A stretch of DNA of 64,000 nucleotides from positions 656,501-720,500 of the forward strand of contig NZ_CP102265.1 in assembly GCF_025147765.1 (NCBI RefSeq). The letters are read 5' to 3'. Below the pieces are notes generated by a model. That model saw nothing but the letters and a program-made list of their open reading frames with translations, was not told the origin of the DNA and did not search any database. The position numbers were made by a program, and so were the translations under genes. Numbering within the stretch: the stretch's first letter is position 1; every line of letters starts with the position of its first letter. This document shows, in pieces, positions 33,639-43,266 of this stretch. Source of the stretch: Blautia obeum ATCC 29174. GTDB taxonomy: Bacteria; Bacillota; Clostridia; Lachnospirales; Lachnospiraceae.

Positions 33639-34928
33639 ATGAAAGAAAATTACGATGTCATTATCGTAGGAACAGGAGCCGCAGGTCTCTACTGTGCACT
33701 GAATCTGCCTTCCAGAATGAAAGTACTGATGCTGACCAAACAGCAGGCGGATCAGTCCGACTCCTTTCTGGCACAGGGCGGTATCTGCATGCTCAGAGGA
33801 GAAGAAGATTATAATGATTACTTTGAAGATACCATGCGCGCGGGCCATTACGAAAATGACGCAAAAGCAGTCGAGCTGATGATCCGTAGCTCTAACAGTA
33901 TTATCCGAGATCTTTTACAGAGAAATGTTACATTTGAACGAACAGAGACGGGAGAATTGGATTTCACCAGAGAAGGAGCACATTCTCAGCCGAGAATCCT
34001 TTTCTATGAAGATATTACCGGTAAACAGATCACACAGACTCTTCTGAATCAGGCACTGACAAGAGACAATATTGAAATCTGCGAATATATGACCATGGTC
34101 GATATCATTTCCAAAGACAACGTCTGTGGCGGGGTAATCGTCATGGATGAGAAGAATGAAGTATATCCGGTCAGAGCACCATACGTTGTTCTGGCATGTG
34201 GTGGTCTCGGAGGTCTTTACAAAAACTCCACCAACTTCCCGCATATTGCAGGCGATGGACTTGGAATCGCCATGAAACATCAGGTGGTACTCGAACATCT
34301 GGATTATATACAGATTCATCCGACTACTCTTTATTCTCATAAACCAGGACGCCGTTTCCTGATTTCTGAATCTGTCAGAGGGGAAGGTGCACTTTTGTAT
34401 GATAAAAACGGACAGCGTTTTACAAATGAATTGCAGCCGCGAGATCTGCTCAGCCAGGCAATCTTTGCACAGATGGAAAAAGACGGTACTGATTTCGTGT
34501 GGGAAGATATGCGTCCACTGGGAGAAGAAACCATCATGAAACATTTTCCAAATATTTTTCACAGATGTGTAGAAGAAGGTTTTGATCCGCGTAAAGAGCC
34601 GATTCCGGTCGTTCCGGCACAGCACTATTTCATGGGTGGAATCAAGGTTGACCTTGGAAGCCGTACTTCCATGAAGGGGCTGTATGCCTGCGGTGAGACA
34701 AGCTGTAATGGTGTGCACGGCAAAAACCGTCTTGCAAGCAACTCACTTCTTGAATCTCTGGTCTTTGCAAGACGCGCTGCAGATGATATCATATTTGGAA
34801 GAAAACCAGATCCGTGCAGACCGGGTAGCATAGATCTGAAACCATATGAGGACAGAGACGCAGTTCTGACTGTTTATCATGAAATGGTTTTAAATGAAAT
34901 CGAAAGGATGAAGAAGAGTCATGAATGA
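33639..34928 (+). CDS. nadB: L-aspartate oxidase
   Basis: A 429-residue flavoprotein oxidising aspartate to iminoaspartate, first step of NAD synthesis. Seen are the FAD motif VGTGAAGLYCAL, SFLAQGGI, the HIAGDGLGIAM and QIHPTTL segments, and YACGETSCNGVHGKNRLASN near the C-terminus. It is about 100 residues shorter than E. coli NadB, lacking most of the C-terminal helical domain, as in many clostridia. GAGGAAA lies before the ATG. It overlaps nadC by 8 nt. Confidence 0.95.
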   Translation: MKENYDVIIVGTGAAGLYCALNLPSRMKVLMLTKQQADQSDSFLAQGGICMLRGEEDYNDYFEDTMRAGHYENDAKAVELMIRSSNSIIRDLLQRNVTFERTETGELDFTREGAHSQPRILFYEDITGKQITQTLLNQALTRDNIEICEYMTMVDIISKDNVCGGVIVMDEKNEVYPVRAPYVVLACGGLGGLYKNSTNFPHIAGDGLGIAMKHQVVLEHLDYIQIHPTTLYSHKPGRRFLISESVRGEGALLYDKNGQRFTNELQPRDLLSQAIFAQMEKDGTDFVWEDMRPLGEETIMKHFPNIFHRCVEEGFDPRKEPIPVVPAQHYFMGGIKVDLGSRTSMKGLYACGETSCNGVHGKNRLASNSLLESLVFARRAADDIIFGRKPDPCRPGSIDLKPYEDRDAVLTVYHEMVLNEIERMKKSHE

Positions 34929-35772
34929 AATTACAATGAAAATGCAGGCTGATCAGCTGATCCGTATGGCGTTGCAGGAAGATATTACAAGCGAGGATGT
35001 TTCTACAAATGCGGTTATGCCGACAGCAACAAAAGGAACCGTAGAGCTTATCGCAAAAGAAGATGGTGTAATTGCCGGACTTGACATTTATGCGAGAGTA
35101 TTTACAATCCTGGATGAAAAAACAGAGATTGATTTTCACTGCAAAGATGGAGATGAAGTAAAAAAAGGTGAGTTGATGGCAACTGTAACAGGTGACATTC
35201 GAGTCCTTCTTTCCGGAGAACGTGTAGCACTGAATTATCTGCAGAGAATGAGTGGAATTGCCACATATACCAGACAGGTTGCGAAACTTCTGGAAGGCAG
35301 CAAAGTAACTTTACTGGATACCCGTAAGACAACCCCGAACTGCCGAGTATTTGAAAAATATGCAGTAAGAGTTGGAGGCGGATGTAATCACAGATATAAT
35401 CTTTCAGATGGAGTTTTACTGAAAGATAACCACATCGGGGCAGCCGGAAGCGTAACCAAAGCGATACAGATGGCAAAAGCGTATGCACCATTTGTCCGTA
35501 AGATCGAGATCGAGGTAGAGACACTGGAACAGGTGAAAGAGGCTGTAGAAGCTGGTGCGGATATCATCATGCTGGATAATATGACACCGGAAGTAATGAA
35601 ACAGGCGGTTGAGCTGATCAATGGCAGAGCACAGACCGAATGCTCTGGTAATATCACAAAAGAAAATATTCAGAAGATCCGTGAAATCGGTGTTGATTTT
35701 GTTTCCAGCGGAGCTTTGACTCACTCTGCACCAATCCTTGACATTTCCATGAAAAATCTTCATGCGGTGTGA
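34921..35772 (+). CDS. nadC: Quinolinate phosphoribosyltransferase (decarboxylating)
   Basis: A 283-residue enzyme making nicotinate mononucleotide from quinolinate and PRPP. Family motifs seen are ALNYLQRMSGIAT, LDTRKTTP, KYAVRVGGGCNHR, LLKDNHI, and IMLDNMTPE. The start lies in nadB by 8 nt. Next gene niaR follows after 14 nt with its own GAGGAGGA. Confidence 0.96.
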   Translation: MNEITMKMQADQLIRMALQEDITSEDVSTNAVMPTATKGTVELIAKEDGVIAGLDIYARVFTILDEKTEIDFHCKDGDEVKKGELMATVTGDIRVLLSGERVALNYLQRMSGIATYTRQVAKLLEGSKVTLLDTRKTTPNCRVFEKYAVRVGGGCNHRYNLSDGVLLKDNHIGAAGSVTKAIQMAKAYAPFVRKIEIEVETLEQVKEAVEAGADIIMLDNMTPEVMKQAVELINGRAQTECSGNITKENIQKIREIGVDFVSSGALTHSAPILDISMKNLHAV

Positions 35773-35786
35773 GAGGAGGAGACCTT

Positions 35787-36338
35787 ATGAACACTGCAGA
35801 AAGACGCGGAGAAATTTTAAAGATCCTTCATAATGCAGATGCTCCGGTGGCAGCAAGAGAGCTTGCGGGAAAATTTGGTGTCAGCCGTCAGGTGATCGTG
35901 CAGGATCTGGCGGTGATAAGGGCTTCTACGCCGGGAATATTGTCAACAACAAAGGGGTATGTGATTCAGCAGGACAGCAGTTGCAGTCGAGAATTTAAAG
36001 TTCGTCATAGCCAGGATAAAGCTGCTGAGGAACTGAATCTGATCGTAGACTGTGGGGGGCATGTCAAAAATATCAGTATCAGTCACAGAGTTTATGGTCG
36101 TGTCAGCGCGGAGATGGATATTCGCTCCAGACAGGATGTGAGTGAGTTTGTACAGGCATTGCAGAACAGTCATTCCACTGTTTTAAGTAATGCAACTTCA
36201 GGATATCATTATCATCTGGTGGAAGCCGCAAGTGAAGAACGGTTGGATCTGATTGAAGAACAGTTGAAGAAAGCCGGTTTTCTGGCTCCGCTTCAGCCAT
36301 GGGAACAGAGCACAGGAAAGGGAAATATTAAATTATGA
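35787..36338 (+). CDS. niaR: NiaR (YrxA)-type nicotinate-responsive repressor
   Basis: A 183-residue regulator. An N-terminal HTH_11 winged helix (APVAARELAGKFGVSRQVIVQ split as ARELAGKFGVSRQ) is followed by the 3H domain, named for conserved histidines, seen as LIVDCGGHVKNI, ISHRVYG, SNATSGYHYHLVEA. NiaR binds nicotinic acid and represses NAD synthesis genes. The ATG at 35787 has a strong site. Its place inside the operon it should control, with a palindrome on the promoter, implies autoregulation. Its stop overlaps nadA by 4 nt. Confidence 0.93.
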   Translation: MNTAERRGEILKILHNADAPVAARELAGKFGVSRQVIVQDLAVIRASTPGILSTTKGYVIQQDSSCSREFKVRHSQDKAAEELNLIVDCGGHVKNISISHRVYGRVSAEMDIRSRQDVSEFVQALQNSHSTVLSNATSGYHYHLVEAASEERLDLIEEQLKKAGFLAPLQPWEQSTGKGNIKL

Positions 36339-37252
36339 CAATACAGGAAATTCAGCAGGAGATCCTGCGAATGAAAAAAGAACAGGATGTATGTATTCTG
36401 GCACATGCTTACCAGGGACAGGAAATACTGGAAGTTGCAGACTATATGGGCGATTCTTATGGACTGAGCGTGCAGGCATCCAAGAGTAACTGTAAAGGTG
36501 TTATCATGTGTGGCGTTCGTTTTATGGCAGAGACCTGTAAGGTTTTAAGCCCGGAGAAGAAAGTATGGCTTGCCAATCCGACAGCCGGATGTCCAATGGC
36601 AGAACAGCTGGATCTGGAGAGCTTGCGTAAGTTAAAAGCAGAGCATCCGGGATATGCGGTAGTTGCTTATATCAATACGACTTCTGAACTAAAGACAGAG
36701 TGCGATGTCTGCGTGACATCTTCTTCTGCAGTACAGATCTGCAGTAAACTGGATAATGACAAGATTCTGTTTATCCCGGATCCGAACCTGGGACGTTTTG
36801 TTGCAGAGAAACTTCCGGAAAAAGAGTTTGCCTTCTACAAAGGTGGATGTCCAAGACATATTATCGTCAGCACCAAAGATGTAGAAAAAGCAAAGAAAGC
36901 ACATCCGGATGCATTGCTTCTGGTTCATCCGGAATGCCGTCAGGAAGTCGTAGAACTTGCTGATTATGTTGGTTCTACAACTGGAATCATGGAATATGCA
37001 AAGAAATCTCCGAATAAAGAATTCATCATCGGAACAGAGAACAGTATTGTGGAACATCTCCAGTTTGCATGTCCGGACAAACAGTTTTATCCGCTGTCTG
37101 TCATGCTGACCTGTATGAACATGAAGATCACAACACTGATGGATATTTACAATTGCCTGAAGGGAACCGGCGGAGAAGTGATCGAACTTCCGGAAAATGT
37201 TATGGAAGGCGCCGGACGCTACATTCACTGTATGGTAGAACTCGGAGGCTGA
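36335..37252 (+). CDS. nadA: Quinolinate synthase
   Basis: A 305-residue [4Fe-4S] enzyme condensing iminoaspartate with dihydroxyacetone phosphate. Likely cluster cysteines are C86 (NPTAGCPMAEQ), C172 (KGGCPRH) and C260 (VMLTCMNM); the HAYQGQEI and VHPECRQEV segments are also family-specific. The ATG overlaps the niaR stop (ATGA). Last gene of nadB-nadC-niaR-nadA; a strong terminator follows. Confidence 0.96.
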   Translation: MTIQEIQQEILRMKKEQDVCILAHAYQGQEILEVADYMGDSYGLSVQASKSNCKGVIMCGVRFMAETCKVLSPEKKVWLANPTAGCPMAEQLDLESLRKLKAEHPGYAVVAYINTTSELKTECDVCVTSSSAVQICSKLDNDKILFIPDPNLGRFVAEKLPEKEFAFYKGGCPRHIIVSTKDVEKAKKAHPDALLLVHPECRQEVVELADYVGSTTGIMEYAKKSPNKEFIIGTENSIVEHLQFACPDKQFYPLSVMLTCMNMKITTLMDIYNCLKGTGGEVIELPENVMEGAGRYIHCMVELGG

Positions 37253-37268
37253 TAAAAGAAGATAATGC

Positions 37269-37311
37269 AAATGAGCTGCTGCTAAGTGTGATAACTTTCA
37301 GCAGCTCATTT
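37269..37311 (+). terminator. nad operon terminator
   Basis: AAATGAGCTGCTG (37269-37281) pairs perfectly with CAGCAGCTCATTT (37299-37311), extended by AAGT/ACTT inside. Confidence 0.8.
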
Positions 37312-37365
37312 AAATATTGGAGATAATATACAAAAAAACACTCAAATATTAGTTGATATAGTCTA

Positions 37366-37495
37366 TTGTGTTAGAAGGATGAATATGATAATATATAAAT
37401 ATAAAGAACGATGTTCAATAATAAAGAACGAAGAGCTCGAGCGATCGAGATTTTTTAAAGATCACCTATGAGAACAGAGTTCAATAATAAAGAAC
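37366..37495 (+). promoter_or_regulatory. Promoter and duplicated GTTC-N9-GAAC operators of the catabolic locus
   Basis: TTGTGT (37366-37371), 17 nt, TAATAT (37389-37394). Downstream the 17-mer GTTCAATAATAAAGAAC occurs exactly twice (37413-37429 and 37479-37495), preceded by GAAC-GAT-GTTC. Two identical dyads 66 bp apart after the promoter suit a dimeric repressor, most likely the IclR-type protein at 43389. AAGGAG precedes the first gene. Confidence 0.65.
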
Positions 37496-37507
37496 AAGGA
37501 GAGCAAG

Positions 37508-38434
37508 ATGGAGAAAAAATTTCCAAATGGCATGTGGCCGGTTATGCTGACTCCCTTACAGCAAAACGGCGATGTAGATTATCCAGCTCTGGAAGAGCTT
37601 ATAAACTGGTACATAAAGGAAGGATCCTCTGGATTATTTGCGGTGTGCCAGTCAAGTGAAATGTTTTATCTTTCTATGGAAGAAAGAGAAGAACTCACTC
37701 GTTTCATCAAAAAAGCAGCAAATGGAAGAGTTCCCGTTATTTCATCAGGTCATGTTTCCTATTCCCTGCATGACCAGATCCAGGAGTTAAACGGAATTGC
37801 CGAAGCAGGCGCAGATGCAGTAATCCTTTTATCCAACCGTCTGGCAGCGGCAAATGAATCTGACGAAGTTCTGATCGAAAGATTAAAGAATATCATGAGT
37901 GAACTTCCAGAAAATCTTCCGCTTGGATTTTATGAATGCCCATATCCGTACAAAAGAATTCTTTCTCCAAAAGTTGTAGAATTTTGTGCGGACAGTGGAA
38001 GGTTTTATTTCCTAAAAGACACATGTTGTGATATCGAGGGAATCAGGAAAAAACTTGAGATCATGAAAGGCAGCAATATGAAATTATACAATGCCAATAC
38101 TTCCACACTTCTGGAAAGTATGAAGTATGGTGCGGCTGGCTACAGCGGAGTTATGGCGAACTTCCACCCGGCACTGTATGCATGGCTGCTGGAGAACTGG
38201 GAAAAGGAACCTGAGAAGGCAGAATATTTACAGGATATACTTACACCGTGTTCTTTCATAGAACTGAAAAACTATCCGTTAAGTGCAAAAACATATCTTG
38301 CGAAAGAAATCGGATTTTCCATCAAAGCACGGACCAGAAAAAATACAGCAGACTATATCAGTGAAACAGAGTTGTCAGAGTTACGACAGATAAAAGAACT
38401 TTCAGACAGAGCAATGGAATTTATTTCAAAATAA
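37508..38434 (+). CDS. Dihydrodipicolinate synthase/N-acetylneuraminate lyase family enzyme
   Basis: A 308-residue class I aldolase of the DapA/NanA superfamily. The Schiff-base lysine is K170 (YFLKDT) and the catalytic tyrosine is Y142 (GFYECPYP). The substrate carboxylate loop GSSGLFAVCQSSE replaces the common G-T-x-G-E pattern. The family cleaves or forms 2-keto acids from sugars or hydroxyacids. Context with an ABC importer and an IclR regulator indicates catabolism of an imported compound rather than lysine synthesis. The actual substrate cannot be assigned. Confidence 0.85.
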   Translation: MEKKFPNGMWPVMLTPLQQNGDVDYPALEELINWYIKEGSSGLFAVCQSSEMFYLSMEEREELTRFIKKAANGRVPVISSGHVSYSLHDQIQELNGIAEAGADAVILLSNRLAAANESDEVLIERLKNIMSELPENLPLGFYECPYPYKRILSPKVVEFCADSGRFYFLKDTCCDIEGIRKKLEIMKGSNMKLYNANTSTLLESMKYGAAGYSGVMANFHPALYAWLLENWEKEPEKAEYLQDILTPCSFIELKNYPLSAKTYLAKEIGFSIKARTRKNTADYISETELSELRQIKELSDRAMEFISK

Positions 38435-38449
38435 GAAGGAGAGATAAAG

Positions 38450-39952
38450 ATGAAACAGATTTATGATGTTATTGTTGTAGGCGGCGGACCGGCGGGAATC
38501 ATGGCAGCAATGGCTTCCGGAAAATTAGGCGCAGATACACTTCTTATTGAAAAGAACGGATTCTTAGGTGGAGCGGCAACAGCCAGTGTCCTTGGCCCGA
38601 TTTCTCCGTTTCATTATAAAGATGAACAGGTGATCAATGGTATTCCACAGGATTTTATGGATCGTATGGTAAAAGAAGCCGGAAGTACCGGGCATATGAA
38701 AACGCTAGATCCTTATGGAAGTGGAGATTCTCTTGGATTCTATGACAGGGAAAAGTATAAATATGTAGCGGTTGAAATGCTGAAAGAATTTGGCGTAGAT
38801 ATTCTGTATCATTCCATGATCGATTCTGTAGACTGCGATAACTTTAAACTGACTGGACTCACAACCGTTTCAAAAGGCGGAGACAGACTTCACTTTTCTG
38901 CTCACGTTATCGTAGATGCGACCGGTGATGGGGACATTGCTGTAAGGTGTGGAGAAAATTACTGCATCGGTGATCCTGTGGAACACAAATTTAGTCCTTC
39001 TTCCGCAATGTTTGAGATGGCAAATGTAGATACAGAAAAAGTATTCCGCTACATTCAGGAGAATCAGGAAGATTTTGAATTTTTATCAGATATCGTTCCA
39101 ATGAGAGAGTTTGATGATCGACTGAAACAGCATTATTTTGTTGGACAGGGATTTAAGAAGCTGGTAAAAAAAGCAGTCGAGGCAGGTGACCTGGAATTTG
39201 GACGAGACTCCGTGATCGTACTGAATGGTATTCATCCAAACACCATGCATTTTAATGCGACCAGAATCTGCGGACTGGATGCTACGGATGTCGTAAAGAG
39301 AACAGAAAGCGAGATTGACGGAAGAAGGCAGATCAATTCTGTATCAGAATTTATGATTAAGTATGTTCCGGGATTTGAAAATGCATTTGTAAGCGTTACC
39401 AATGCTGAGATCGGCGTTCGTGAAACAAGACATATCGAAGGCATGCATACACTTACCGGCATGGATGTCTACGAAGGAAGAAAATTCGAGGATGTAGTTT
39501 CAAGAGGATATTTTCCGATCGACCTTCACAATCCGGATGGAAAAGAAGGATATGGAAACGGTGGTGTGTGGAAAGTTCCGAAAGACACTTATGATATTCC
39601 GTACAGATGTCTGATCCCAAAACATATTGATGGACTGATCCTTTCCGGCCGGTGCATTTCCGGAACAAGTGAGGCTCATGGATCTTACAGAACACAGGGC
39701 GGTATCATGGGAATCGGACAGGCTTCCGGTGTTGCAGCAGCTGTGTGTGCAAAGAACCATGTCCAGCCAAGAGAGCAGGAAGTAAAAGAAATTCAGGAAG
39801 AACTGATTCGCCTTGGCGCTTCTGTTTACAGAGATGAAGAAAAGGCAAAAGCAGAAAAAGCGAGAGCAAGAAAGATCGCACAGGAATACATCAAAGAACA
39901 TGAAGGCAATCTGATCACTCTTCCAGAAATTTTGAAGGAATATGAGGATTAA
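38450..39952 (+). CDS. FAD-dependent oxidoreductase (FAD_oxidored family)
   Basis: A 500-residue flavoprotein. The N-terminal VIVVGGGPAGIMAAMA (GGGPAG at 11-16) binds FAD; ATGDGDIAVRCG and the C-terminal GLILSGRCISGTSEAHGSYRT (split here as SGRCISGTSEAHGS) are hallmarks of the PF12831-type family. No signal peptide, so cytoplasmic. These proteins occur in carbohydrate and hydroxyacid loci with poorly defined roles. It lies 15 nt after the aldolase-like gene and presumably oxidises the same pathway's intermediate; the reaction is unknown. Confidence 0.82.
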   Translation: MKQIYDVIVVGGGPAGIMAAMASGKLGADTLLIEKNGFLGGAATASVLGPISPFHYKDEQVINGIPQDFMDRMVKEAGSTGHMKTLDPYGSGDSLGFYDREKYKYVAVEMLKEFGVDILYHSMIDSVDCDNFKLTGLTTVSKGGDRLHFSAHVIVDATGDGDIAVRCGENYCIGDPVEHKFSPSSAMFEMANVDTEKVFRYIQENQEDFEFLSDIVPMREFDDRLKQHYFVGQGFKKLVKKAVEAGDLEFGRDSVIVLNGIHPNTMHFNATRICGLDATDVVKRTESEIDGRRQINSVSEFMIKYVPGFENAFVSVTNAEIGVRETRHIEGMHTLTGMDVYEGRKFEDVVSRGYFPIDLHNPDGKEGYGNGGVWKVPKDTYDIPYRCLIPKHIDGLILSGRCISGTSEAHGSYRTQGGIMGIGQASGVAAAVCAKNHVQPREQEVKEIQEELIRLGASVYRDEEKAKAEKARARKIAQEYIKEHEGNLITLPEILKEYED

Positions 39953-39986
39953 AAACTGAAACTTTCAGCGAAAAGGGAGTAACACA

Positions 39987-40865
39987 ATGGAAAAAATGAG
40001 AAAAAAGAAAGGTGATACCGGAAGAGCAATTCTTTTTCTTGCACCGGCGTTACTGTTGATATGCTGCTTTACTGTTATTCCGATTTTTGAAGCTGTATAT
40101 ACCAGTTTTCACAAAACGCAGTATGCAATGGTTGGGGAATTTGTAGGATTGAAAAATTATATATCTGTTATGGTTGAGTCAGATGGACTGAAAAATATAA
40201 TCAATTCAATTGTTTATGTAGTTTTATCCCTGCTGCTGGCGATGCCGATCGGTATCGGAGTCGGAACTCTTCTGAACCGAAAGATTAGAGGAATGACAAT
40301 TTTCCGTACTATGATCATCATTCCTTGGACATTATCGCAGACAGTTACTGCGCTCCTGTGGAAATGGCTTCTTAATGGAAACTATGGACTGATCACCTCC
40401 TGGGCTTATCAGCTGACAGGTAAAAAAATGGATCTTTTCAGTTCAGCAATCATTGCAAAAATCCTGGTAGTTATTGTAAACGTATGGAATACGGTTCCGG
40501 TCGTAATTATTCTGACGATAGCAGCACTGCAGACGATTTCGCCGGAGTTGATCGAGGCGGCGCAGGTAGATGGTGCTTCAAGAAAAATGATCTACTGGAA
40601 ACTGACTCTCCCGATGATCCGTCCGACCATGGTCACTGCACTTGTTATGCAGAGTATTGAATATTTCAATATGGTAACTTTAATCTACGTACTGACAGCA
40701 GGCGGACCGTTTAATGCGACACAGACACTGAGTCTGGCAGCTTATCAGAATGGATTTGACTATTGGCATATGGACATAGCAGCAGCGTACAGTATTATTA
40801 TCTTCCTTCTGAATATTGTATTTAGTCTGTTTTATGTAAGAATCCTGAAAACCAACGACAATTAG
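39987..40865 (+). CDS. ABC importer permease, MalF/UgpA type
   Basis: A 292-residue inner-membrane permease with six predicted helices. The EAA loop reads EAAQVDGASRKMIYWKLTLP (residues about 190-209), the contact with the ATPase. A short basic N-terminus and the periplasmic-side loop after helix 1 are typical of CUT1 carbohydrate importers. AAAGGGAG precedes the ATG. It pairs with the second permease, whose start is 11 nt downstream. Confidence 0.92.
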   Translation: MEKMRKKKGDTGRAILFLAPALLLICCFTVIPIFEAVYTSFHKTQYAMVGEFVGLKNYISVMVESDGLKNIINSIVYVVLSLLLAMPIGIGVGTLLNRKIRGMTIFRTMIIIPWTLSQTVTALLWKWLLNGNYGLITSWAYQLTGKKMDLFSSAIIAKILVVIVNVWNTVPVVIILTIAALQTISPELIEAAQVDGASRKMIYWKLTLPMIRPTMVTALVMQSIEYFNMVTLIYVLTAGGPFNATQTLSLAAYQNGFDYWHMDIAAAYSIIIFLLNIVFSLFYVRILKTNDN

Positions 40866-40876
40866 GAGGCGAAACA

Positions 40877-41728
40877 ATGGGAAAAAGAAAAAGTTCTCTT
40901 GGTAAAACGCCGGGGCTGGATTTTCTGACGGTTATTGCCCTTATCGCAGCAGCGATCGTTTCATTGTTTCCGGTTCTGTGGGGGCTGTCCACTGCACTGA
41001 AAACGGACAGTGCAGTGACAATGTTTCCACCGGAGATCATACCAAAAGAAATTACATGGAATAACTTTATTGATGTAGTTACGAAATCTGACTTTATGCT
41101 CTATATGAAAAACAGTCTGCTTATAACACTGATCAGTATCGTGATGGCAACATTTGTAGCAGCTCATGCGGCATACGCGCTTACATTCTTTAACATCCGA
41201 TTCAGAAAAGGAATTTCCTTCTTTATATTGATGACCAGTATGGTACCGCCAGTTGCACTTCTTGTACCACTGTACATGCTCAGTGTAAAACTGAATCTGT
41301 ATAATACAAGGATTCTTCTGGTACTGATCTATACTGCATGGAGGACGCCGATCCTTACATGGATCATGGAAGGTTTTTTCCGGAAACTTCCTATGGAAAT
41401 TGTAGAAGCAGGAATCATTGATGGCTGTTCGAAATCAAAAGCTTTTTATAAACTGATCCTTCCGATTTCCCAGCCGGGTATTGTATCAGCAGCACTTCTT
41501 TCGGCAGTGTATGTATGGAATGATTATCTTGTATCAAGTTCCTTTATTACAGCAAGCGAGAAGAAAATGATTTCAGTAGGCCTTTATCAGTATATTACGC
41601 AGTATGGTATTAAATGGGGACTTCTGATGGCAGCAGTTATGATTTCAATTATTCCGATCATTATTCTGTTCATCTGTATGCAGAAAAGATTTGTGGAAGG
41701 AATGGCGGCAGGAGCAGTCAAGGGATAA
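40877..41728 (+). CDS. ABC importer permease, MalG/UgpE type
   Basis: A 283-residue permease with six helices and an EAA loop EAGIIDGCSKSKAFYKLILP near residue 176. TSMVPPVALLVPLYML is characteristic of the MalG-like half. TAGGAGG precedes the ATG. No ATPase gene is present in this locus, so a shared CUT1 ATPase (MsmK/UgpC type) encoded elsewhere probably energises it. Confidence 0.92.
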   Translation: MGKRKSSLGKTPGLDFLTVIALIAAAIVSLFPVLWGLSTALKTDSAVTMFPPEIIPKEITWNNFIDVVTKSDFMLYMKNSLLITLISIVMATFVAAHAAYALTFFNIRFRKGISFFILMTSMVPPVALLVPLYMLSVKLNLYNTRILLVLIYTAWRTPILTWIMEGFFRKLPMEIVEAGIIDGCSKSKAFYKLILPISQPGIVSAALLSAVYVWNDYLVSSSFITASEKKMISVGLYQYITQYGIKWGLLMAAVMISIIPIIILFICMQKRFVEGMAAGAVKG

Positions 41729-41754
41729 TGCGACAAGAAAAGGAGAAGAGATTT

Positions 41755-43104
41755 ATGAAGGCAAAAACATTAAAAAAAGGTTTGGGTATTGCACTTTCTA
41801 TGGCTATGACTATGTCACTGTTTGGCTGCGGTTCGGGGGATTCTGCAAAAGAACAGGCATCGGATACTTCGGAAACTACAGAGGTTGCAGAGAATACAGA
41901 CTCAAAAGATTCTGACACGGATAAAGGCGGAAAGGATATGACTTTCTGGATCTTTCTGGATCCAAAATCTACCGAAGATCCGAGAAGTGTGGTGCTGTCT
42001 AATATTGTAAAAGAATATAATGAGACCAACCAATATGGAAATACAGTTACGGTAGAAAGTTTCAACTACAGTGTATTTGAATCCCAGGCAATCCAGGCAG
42101 CGGCAGCAGGAAAAGGCCCGGATATCATTAACTGTTTCTCTGATCAGCTGAAACAGCATATAGATGCCGGAACAGTTCAGCCAATGACGGATTATGCGAA
42201 AGATTTTATTACCGAGATGGGAGATTATATTTATACCTCAGATAAACTCACCCAGAGTGATGGGGAAATTTATTCCCTTCCATGGGAAAGCCGTGTAACT
42301 GCAATGTGGTACAGAAGCGATCTTTATGACAGTGCTCCACAGTCATGGGATGATCTGCTTGCACAGAGTTCGAAAGCATCTACGGATACTTCCCTTGGTT
42401 TTGCGCTCGGATTAAGCGAAGATGGAAATGGAACCGGACTTATTGAGACATTTATTCCGTGGATCCGTTCGGCTGGCGGTGATTTCTTGGATAAAGATGG
42501 AAAAGCAGTATTTAACAGTGATGCAGGCGTAAAAGTTGTTAATTTCATCAAAGAACTGGTTGATAATGGCTCTATGGATCAGACAACCATGAATATGGCT
42601 TATGATGATGTGGTAGATGCGTTTAAGAGTGGCACTGTGGATGCTGTAAATGCAGGAACACAGCGTGCAGCAACAATCATGACTTCGAATTTTGCAGATA
42701 ACTTTACTTCTTGTCCAATCCCTGGAGAAAAGGAAGGGGAATCAGCACCGGCATATGTGGCAGGACAAACACTTGCAATTGGCAAATATGCACAGAATCC
42801 GGAAATGGCAATGGATTTCATCAAATTCTATTTGTCTGAAGAAAATCAAGTACAGTGGGTGTCTGCAAATTGTCTGCCGGTTCGTACAGGAGTATTTGAT
42901 GATGAAAGCGTCAAAGAAAACGTAATGTATGACAGTATGCAGATGTGGAGCGAATATGCTAAAACAGGTGAAATTACATTTTATCCGGCGGACTACACAG
43001 AACTTTGTACAAAACTTGTAAAAGCAGTTCAGAATGTGGTATTTCAGGATGCAGATGCGAAGACAGAACTGGACGAAGTTGCAGAATGGTACAATAATAA
43101 GTGA
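41755..43104 (+). CDS. ABC importer extracellular solute-binding lipoprotein
   Basis: A 449-residue lipoprotein: basic N-terminus, hydrophobic stretch and lipobox L-F-G-C near residue 24, then an acidic, Ser/Thr-rich linker and a CUT1-type substrate-binding domain (KGPDIINCFSDQLKQ, SLPWESRVTAMWYRSDL split as SLPWESRVTA, EDGNGTGL). AAGGAG lies before the ATG at 41755. It delivers the ligand, probably a sugar, sugar acid or polyol, to the two permeases just upstream. Confidence 0.92.
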   Translation: MKAKTLKKGLGIALSMAMTMSLFGCGSGDSAKEQASDTSETTEVAENTDSKDSDTDKGGKDMTFWIFLDPKSTEDPRSVVLSNIVKEYNETNQYGNTVTVESFNYSVFESQAIQAAAAGKGPDIINCFSDQLKQHIDAGTVQPMTDYAKDFITEMGDYIYTSDKLTQSDGEIYSLPWESRVTAMWYRSDLYDSAPQSWDDLLAQSSKASTDTSLGFALGLSEDGNGTGLIETFIPWIRSAGGDFLDKDGKAVFNSDAGVKVVNFIKELVDNGSMDQTTMNMAYDDVVDAFKSGTVDAVNAGTQRAATIMTSNFADNFTSCPIPGEKEGESAPAYVAGQTLAIGKYAQNPEMAMDFIKFYLSEENQVQWVSANCLPVRTGVFDDESVKENVMYDSMQMWSEYAKTGEITFYPADYTELCTKLVKAVQNVVFQDADAKTELDEVAEWYNNK

Positions 43105-43145
43105 TTGTTTAAAAAACTAGTGAAAAATGCTTTATATGGTAAAGG

Positions 43146-43176
43146 ACAGGGTATGTACTGTACATGCCCTGTTTTT
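43146..43176 (+). terminator. Terminator of the catabolic operon
   Basis: ACAGGG-ATGTAC (43146-43158) pairs with GTACAT-CCCTGT (43160-43172), followed by TTTTTG. It separates the operon from the regulator gene. Confidence 0.85.
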
Positions 43177-43237
43177 GTACAAAATGAATATAATTATTCG
43201 AAATATTGCAGCTTTGAATATGAAATATTAAAAAATA

Positions 43238-43266
43238 TTGAACGTAAAAAAAACAGATGTTATAAT
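43238..43266 (+). promoter_or_regulatory. Promoter of the IclR-type regulator
   Basis: TTGAAC (43238-43243), 17 nt, TATAAT (43261-43266). No GTTC-N9-GAAC dyad is seen here. Confidence 0.75.
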
